Shown here: piece by piece, positions 4,670 to 8,228 of the stretch | How the letters are laid out: every line of letters begins with the position of its first letter | How positions within the stretch are numbered: position 1 is the stretch's first letter | NCBI GenBank assembly: GCA_023436825.1 | Contig: JAEZHS010000560.1 | Span: forward strand, 1-8,228 | Origin: Pseudomonadota bacterium | Lineage (GTDB): Bacteria; Pseudomonadota; Alphaproteobacteria; Reyranellales; Reyranellaceae | Direction: 5' to 3' | Length of the DNA stretch: 8,228 nucleotides | Made by a program: the position numbers and the translations under genes | Notes under the pieces: generated by a model | What the model was told of the DNA's origin: nothing | Databases searched by the model: none | What the model saw: only the letters and a program-made list of their open reading frames with translations

Positions 4670-5386
4670 TCAACGGACGACCGCCGCCGTCTGCCCGAAC
4701 AGCACCTTGCGCTGCTCGTCGGTGTAGATGCCGGGCTTGGGGCGCAGCTCGAGGCCGACTGCCTTGCCCTTCAAGACCGCCGGGCGCTGTCCGACCGTCT
4801 CTTCGTGCCACTTCCTGAGGTTGGGAAAATCCTCCAGCTTCTGGCCGAAGTTCTTGAAGCCCACGACCCACGGCCAGATCGCCATGTCGGCGATCGAGTA
4901 ATCGCCTGCGACGTAGGCTCGGTCGGCCAGGCGCTTGTTCAGCACGCCGAACAGGCGGTTGACCTCGTTGCTGTAACGCTCCTGCCCGTACTTCAGCGCT
5001 TCGGGCGGATTGAACTGCGGTGCATACATGTTGAAGTGGTTGGCCTGCCCCGCCATCGGCCCCAGCCCGCCCATCTGCCAGTTCACCCACTGCAGGGTCT
5101 CGTACTTGCCGCGCAGGTCCTTCGGCAGGAACTTGCCCGCCTTCTCGGCGAGGTATTGCAGGATCGCGCCCGATTCGAACACCGACACCGGCGCGCCGCC
5201 GCCCGGGGGCTCGTGGTCGACGATGGCCGGCATGCGGTTGTTGGGGCTGATCTTCAGGAATTCCGGCTTGAACTGCTCGCCCGTGCCGATGTTCACGGGG
5301 ACGATCTTGTAGGGCAGCCCGCATTCCTCGAGCATGATGGTGATCTTGAAGCCGTTGGGCGTCGGCCAGTAGTAGAGATCGATCAT
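4670..5386 (-). CDS. yfcG: YfcG-like (Nu-class) glutathione S-transferase / disulfide-bond reductase, copy 2
   Basis: A 238-residue Nu-class GST very close to E. coli YfcG in its N-terminal half: MIDLYYWPTPNGFKITIMLE with T9 and N11, then KISPNNRMPAIVDH, VFESGAILQYLAEKAG, and WQMGGLGPMAGQANHF in the second domain, with the folding motif YSIADMAIWPW. It probably reduces disulfides using glutathione in the cytosol. Compared with copy 1 it has about 30 extra C-terminal residues (from GLELRPKPGIYTDEQRK on). ATG 5386 has AGGAGA (5393-5398) at 6 bases. It is the first gene of the reverse-strand cluster and divergent from the DUF1993 gene, so its promoter should lie in 5387-5526. Confidence 0.94.
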   Translation of the reverse strand: MIDLYYWPTPNGFKITIMLEECGLPYKIVPVNIGTGEQFKPEFLKISPNNRMPAIVDHEPPGGGAPVSVFESGAILQYLAEKAGKFLPKDLRGKYETLQWVNWQMGGLGPMAGQANHFNMYAPQFNPPEALKYGQERYSNEVNRLFGVLNKRLADRAYVAGDYSIADMAIWPWVVGFKNFGQKLEDFPNLRKWHEETVGQRPAVLKGKAVGLELRPKPGIYTDEQRKVLFGQTAAVVR

Positions 5387-5526
5387 CGGGCGTCTCCTGA
5401 TGACGGTGGGATTTGGCCGCAGAGACTAGACGATTCGCCCGCCGGGACGAAACGCGGAAGGCCTGATGCCCCTATGAGGAAACCGCCGTTTCGAGTAATC
5501 AGGGCGCTCCAACACGGAGATCAGCG
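5387..5526. promoter_or_regulatory. Divergent intergenic region between the GST cluster and the DUF1993 operon
   Basis: This 140-base region must hold the promoters of both divergent units. I find clear ribosome sites at each end (5393-5398 on the reverse strand, GGAGA at 5516-5520 on the forward strand) but no convincing -35/-10 pair. It holds two interleaved inverted repeats: CGAAACG (5448-5454) with CGTTTCG (5487-5493), and CCTGAT (5462-5467) with ATCAGG (5498-5503). Confidence 0.5.
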
Positions 5527-6051
5527 ATGGCCGTTTCACTCTATGACCTGAGCGTCGTGAACTACCTGCAGACCCTGGGAGCCATGGAAGGCTTTCTCGC
5601 CAAGGGCCTCACCCACTTCCAGGGCAACGGCACCGATCCGAACGGCATCCTCGACGAGCGGCTCCACGCCGACATGCTGCCGTTCAAGTTCCAGGTGTGG
5701 GCGACGGCGCATCATTCGCTGGGCGCCATCAACGGCGTGAAGGGCGGCGTGTTCGGACCGCCCTCGGCGATCCCCGCGACCATGGACTATGCCGGGCTGC
5801 AGAAGGCGGTGACCGAGGCGCGCGAGGCGCTGCAGCAGGTCAAGGCCGCCGACGTCGACGCGACGCAGGGCAAGGATGTCACCATCCAGTTGCCGACGAT
5901 GAAGATCCCGTTCACCGCCGAGGGCTTCCTGCTCTCCTTCTCGCTGCCCAATTTCTATTTCCACGCGACCACGGCGTACGACATCCTGCGCAACAAGGGC
6001 GTGCCGCTGGGCAAGCGCGACTTCCTCGGCCGCATGCGGATCAAGAGCTGA
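5527..6051 (+). CDS. DUF1993 family protein
   Basis: A 174-residue protein with the DUF1993 pattern: an N-terminal helix SLYDLSVVNYLQTLGAMEGFL (two pieces: SLYDLSVVNY, LQTLGAMEGFL), then ERLHADMLPFKFQVWATAHH, and a C-terminal FYFHATTAYDILRNKGVPLGK. DUF1993 proteins are predicted helical bundles related to DinB/YfiT folds, and their reaction is unknown. H-containing motifs (H48, H62, H63, and H146 in FYFHATT) could be metal ligands, but that is inference. ATG 5527 has CGGAGA 6 bases upstream. The TGA stop overlaps the ATG of the racemase-family gene by one base (TGATG), so the pair is a translationally coupled operon. Confidence 0.88.
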   Translation: MAVSLYDLSVVNYLQTLGAMEGFLAKGLTHFQGNGTDPNGILDERLHADMLPFKFQVWATAHHSLGAINGVKGGVFGPPSAIPATMDYAGLQKAVTEAREALQQVKAADVDATQGKDVTIQLPTMKIPFTAEGFLLSFSLPNFYFHATTAYDILRNKGVPLGKRDFLGRMRIKS

Positions 6052-6761
6052 TGGCGCGGCACATCGGCATCGTCGCCTGCTCGGCCGAGGGGGCCGCCCT
6101 CTGCTATCGCACGATCTGCGTCGAGGGCGGCGCCCTGATGGGCCGCCAGCACGCGCATCCCGAAGTGTCGATGCACACGCCGTCACTGGCCGACTACGTC
6201 GCGCATCTCGATCGCGGCGACTGGCCGGCCGTTGGCGAGCTGATGCTCGCCTCGGCGCAGAAGCTTGCGAAGATGGGCGCCGATTTCCTGATCTGCCCTG
6301 ACAACACCATCCACCAGGCGCTGCCCTACGTTCTGCCCCACTCGCCGCTGCCCTGGCTGCACATCGCCGAGGTCGCGGCCCGGCACGCTGTCGAGCGCGG
6401 CTACCACCGCCTCGGCATCACCGGCACCAAGTGGCTGGTCGACAGCGAGGTCTATCCGGAGAAGCTTTCGAAGCAAGGCCTGGAATACGTACGGCCCTCG
6501 CCTACGGAGCGCGAGGAGTGCAACCGCATCATCATGGACGAGCTGGTGTGCAGCCGGTTCACGCCCGAAGGCGTCGCCTACTTCCAGCAGATCATCGCGC
6601 GCATGAAGGACCAGGGCTGCGACGCCGTGGTGTTGGGCTGCACGGAGATCCCGCTGATCATCAACGATGCGAACTCATCGCTTCCGACACTCGATTCAAC
6701 CCGCCTGCTGGCGCGCGCGGCACTGAAGCGCGCGGTAGAAGACAAGGCGTTGGCTGCCTAG
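6051..6761 (+). CDS. Aspartate/glutamate racemase superfamily protein
   Basis: A 236-residue protein of the cofactor-independent Asp/Glu/hydantoin racemase superfamily, which moves an alpha proton with two cysteines. Both are present: C82 in LICPDNTIH and C197 in VVLGCTEIPL. The N-terminus (HIGIVACSAEGAALCYRTIC) lacks the usual GG-M-S pattern of aspartate racemases, so the substrate cannot be predicted and it may not be a standard amino acid. The start is ATG 6051, which overlaps the DUF1993 stop by one base. The TAG stop (6759-6761) overlaps the LysR stop on the other strand within the palindrome CTAG. Confidence 0.88.
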   Translation: MARHIGIVACSAEGAALCYRTICVEGGALMGRQHAHPEVSMHTPSLADYVAHLDRGDWPAVGELMLASAQKLAKMGADFLICPDNTIHQALPYVLPHSPLPWLHIAEVAARHAVERGYHRLGITGTKWLVDSEVYPEKLSKQGLEYVRPSPTEREECNRIIMDELVCSRFTPEGVAYFQQIIARMKDQGCDAVVLGCTEIPLIINDANSSLPTLDSTRLLARAALKRAVEDKALAA

Positions 6762-7648
6762 CCCGTCAGGATCGGCTTCAGCGCCTCGCGCTCGGCCAGC
6801 ACGAAGTCGAAGAACGCCGAGATGCGCGGCGTGCGCCTGAGACTGGGATGGGCAAGCAGGCGCCAGCTGCGCGATAGTTCCGGGATGGGTCCGAGCACGC
6901 GCACCAGGTCTTCTTCGGCGTCGCCCAAGGCCGTCGGCAAAGGTCCCAGTCCCAGCCCAGCCTTCACGGCATAGACCAGACCGAGCACGCTGTTGTTGCG
7001 GGCGACGATCGTCGCTCCAGGGGCCACCTCGGTCAGCCACTTCGACGCCCGGTGGTTCGTCATGGTGCCATCGAAAGCGACGAGCGGATGTTGCGACACC
7101 TCCTCGACCGTCCGCGGTGCGTCACGCCCCGCCAGATAGGCCCGGCTGGCGTACACCGCCCAGATCGAATCGGCGATCTTGCGGCCGACCAGTTCATCGT
7201 CGGTATCGCCCGACCGTAACGCCACGTCGGCCTCGCCCTTGGCGAGATCGAGATAGCGGTCGCTGGTCACGAACTCGACACGCAAGCCGGGATGCAGCGT
7301 GTGGAAACGGTCGAGAAGCTTCGACTGGGTGATGCGATAGACGATCGGTTCGGGACAGGTGACCCGGATGGTCCCGGCCATGTCGTGCGCCGCCCCGGCA
7401 ACCTGGCGCTCGAAATCCAGCGCTGCCTCCTCCATTCGCTCCGCATAGGGAAGCAATCGCTTGCCGTCTTCGGTGAGGCGGTACCCCGACGTCTCCCGCG
7501 ACACCAGTTTACGGCCGAGTTCCTGTTCGAGCGCAGCCAGCCTTCGCTGCACGGTCGACTGGCTCGTCCCCAGGGCCTTGCCGGCCGCGATGGTGCTGCC
7601 CTGACGGGCAACGGCCAGGAAGCACTTCAGGTCGTTCCAGTCGAACAT
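6758..7648 (-). CDS. LysR-family transcriptional regulator
   Basis: A 296-residue LysR-type regulator of usual length. The winged helix-turn-helix covers about 1-60: MFDWNDLKCFLAVARQGST, then AAGKALGTSQSTVQRRLAAL with the recognition helix near 28-40. The effector-binding domain follows (about 90-290), with IRVTCPEPIV, DLAKGEADVALRSG and LGLGPLPTAL. It is divergent from the cupin gene and convergent with the racemase-family gene. No Shine-Dalgarno precedes ATG 7648, and a possible -10 lies only 5 bases upstream, so the mRNA may be leaderless. The likely targets are its own promoter and the cupin gene; the ligand is unknown. Confidence 0.93.
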   Translation of the reverse strand: MFDWNDLKCFLAVARQGSTIAAGKALGTSQSTVQRRLAALEQELGRKLVSRETSGYRLTEDGKRLLPYAERMEEAALDFERQVAGAAHDMAGTIRVTCPEPIVYRITQSKLLDRFHTLHPGLRVEFVTSDRYLDLAKGEADVALRSGDTDDELVGRKIADSIWAVYASRAYLAGRDAPRTVEEVSQHPLVAFDGTMTNHRASKWLTEVAPGATIVARNNSVLGLVYAVKAGLGLGPLPTALGDAEEDLVRVLGPIPELSRSWRLLAHPSLRRTPRISAFFDFVLAEREALKPILTG

Positions 7649-7752
7649 GGTCGATTATGCAGTTCTGCGATCCGTAACCGCAACTTTGCGGCTCCCCGCC
7701 GATGCGGCAGGCCCCTACCCTTCGGCGCGTTCCCGGCCAAGGAGGCTCCCAG
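7649..7752. promoter_or_regulatory. LysR/cupin divergent control region with candidate operators
   Basis: Two palindromes stand out. GCAGTTCTGC (7659-7668) lies within a T-N11-A LysR-type site (7658-7670). CCGCAA-CT-TTGCGG (7678-7691) is 8 bases further on. On the reverse strand a candidate promoter is TTGCGG (7683-7678), an 18-base spacer, and CATAAT (7659-7654). Both overlap the palindromes, which would fit autorepression. For the cupin gene, AAGGAGG (7739-7745) is a strong ribosome site; I could not place its promoter. Confidence 0.5.
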
Positions 7753-8166
7753 GTGCTTAGCCGTTGGTGCTCGCTGTTCGCTGTCGCCTGCTTCACGTCC
7801 GGCGCCCCTGCCCTTGCGCAGGCGCCTGGCGTCGCAAAGCCCAACCTCGTGCTGGAGAACGTCGTCAGGGGCATGCCGCGCGACGAGCAACAGTCGGTGC
7901 GCATCATGACCGCGACCTTCGAGCCGGGCGACCGGACGGTCCGGCACACCCATCGTTTTCCCGTCGCCGTCTATGTCCTGGAAGGCACTTTCACCCTGGA
8001 GCTGAAGGGCCGGCCGCCCATCGCGGTCAAGGCCGGCGAGGCTCTGGTCGAACCTCCCGATACCGAGATGGTCGGCTACAATCGCAGCGCCACCGAGCCG
8101 ACGCGCGTCGTGATCTTCTACGTCGCCACACCCGGCACGCCGTTCCTCGATCTACTGCACCATTAG
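7753..8166 (+). CDS. Secreted cupin-domain protein
   Basis: A 137-residue protein from the GTG at 7753, chosen over ATG 7702 because AAGGAGG (7739-7745) is 7 bases upstream and because the product then starts with a clean signal peptide (LSRWCSLFAVACF), probably cut after ALA (residues 20-22). One small cupin barrel follows (about 45-130): GDRTVRHTHRFPVAVYVLEG and GEALVEPPDTEMVGYN. Of the four usual metal ligands only H65 and H67 are in place; the motif-1 Glu position is V71 and the motif-2 His position is M106. Metal binding may be weak or lost. It is divergent from the LysR gene, which probably controls it. The substrate is unknown. Confidence 0.87.
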   Translation: MLSRWCSLFAVACFTSGAPALAQAPGVAKPNLVLENVVRGMPRDEQQSVRIMTATFEPGDRTVRHTHRFPVAVYVLEGTFTLELKGRPPIAVKAGEALVEPPDTEMVGYNRSATEPTRVVIFYVATPGTPFLDLLHH

Positions 8167-8185
8167 TCGGGCGATGGATGACCGC

Positions 8186-8228
8186 TCATGTCTTCCGGAC
8201 CGCGCGCATCCTGCGCGCTCATGATCAT
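8186..8228 (+). repeat. REPIN-like palindromic repeat, cut by window end
   Basis: On the forward strand: TCATG, TCTTCCGGAC, then the hairpin GCGCGCA-TCC-TGCGCGC (8202-8218), then TCATGATCAT, which is the first part of the central palindrome. The second arm lies beyond the window. It is an inverted copy of 13-56. The two copies differ in the last base pair of the stem next to the loop: A-T here, G-C there, so the pairing is kept. It starts 19 bases after the cupin stop, where it could act as a transcript-end structure. Confidence 0.75.

Noticed and set aside
4035..5551. Long forward-strand open frames opposite the DUF1579-like and GST genes (4035-4727, 4805-5551)
   Set aside because: They are antisense shadows of genes with clear family motifs and have no recognisable domain.
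7702..7752. A 17-residue N-terminal extension of the cupin from ATG 7702
   Set aside because: It would put Arg-rich residues ahead of the signal peptide, and the good ribosome site is placed for GTG 7753.
1..8228. The whole window as a mobile element bounded by inverted repeats
   Set aside because: The end repeats are inverted copies, but they are intergenic REPIN-like repeats with no transposase inside, no target duplication visible, and a similar element in the interior. The window limits probably fall in repeats by chance or by selection.

Overview
The window is GC-rich, gene-dense DNA that looks like the chromosome of an alphaproteobacterium. That is inferred from base composition, from the mix of families (YfcG-type glutathione S-transferases, DUF2076, DUF1993, DUF3574, YciI-like, a Tat-exported FMN oxidase) and from short palindromic repeats; I cannot name the genus. 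I see no tRNA, rRNA, CRISPR array, transposase or phage gene, and no gene-free stretch longer than about 140 bases.

Layout. (1) 1-56 is a REPIN-like palindromic repeat running into the start of a forward gene (53-1276) for a Tat-exported FMN-dependent alpha-hydroxy acid oxidase, which carries an unexpected CxxCH motif. (2) 1278-1337 is a second REPIN-like inverted pair, between this gene and a convergent reverse-strand cluster. (3) The reverse cluster, read from 5386 down to 1345, encodes a YfcG-like GST, a DUF1579-like protein, a YciI-like protein, a DUF2076 protein, a second YfcG-like GST, a DUF3574 lipoprotein and a Dps ferritin. (4) A 140-base divergent region (5387-5526) separates the cluster from a forward pair, a DUF1993 protein and an Asp/Glu-racemase-family enzyme, which overlap by one base. 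(5) A LysR regulator converges on the racemase and shares a CTAG with it as stop codons. It is divergent from a secreted cupin gene. (6) The window ends inside a third REPIN-like repeat that is an inverted copy of the one at the start.

How the genes may work together. Two disulfide-reductase-type GSTs and Dps in one co-directional run suggest a redox and stress-protection cluster. The small DUF proteins between them have no assigned function. The LysR protein most likely controls itself and the cupin gene through palindromes in their shared 104-base intergenic region.

Most interesting features. Three genes of the reverse cluster have strong inverted repeats at their translation start regions: dps (a 17-bp interrupted stem in the leader), the DUF2076 gene (a perfect 10-bp stem biting into the Shine-Dalgarno) and the DUF1579-like gene (a 20-bp stem containing the start codon, with the Shine-Dalgarno in the loop). 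The oxidase has a c-type heme motif in the loop that in flavocytochrome b2 relatives is mobile or membrane-interacting. The two end repeats differ by a compensatory base-pair change, which supports selection on the hairpin.
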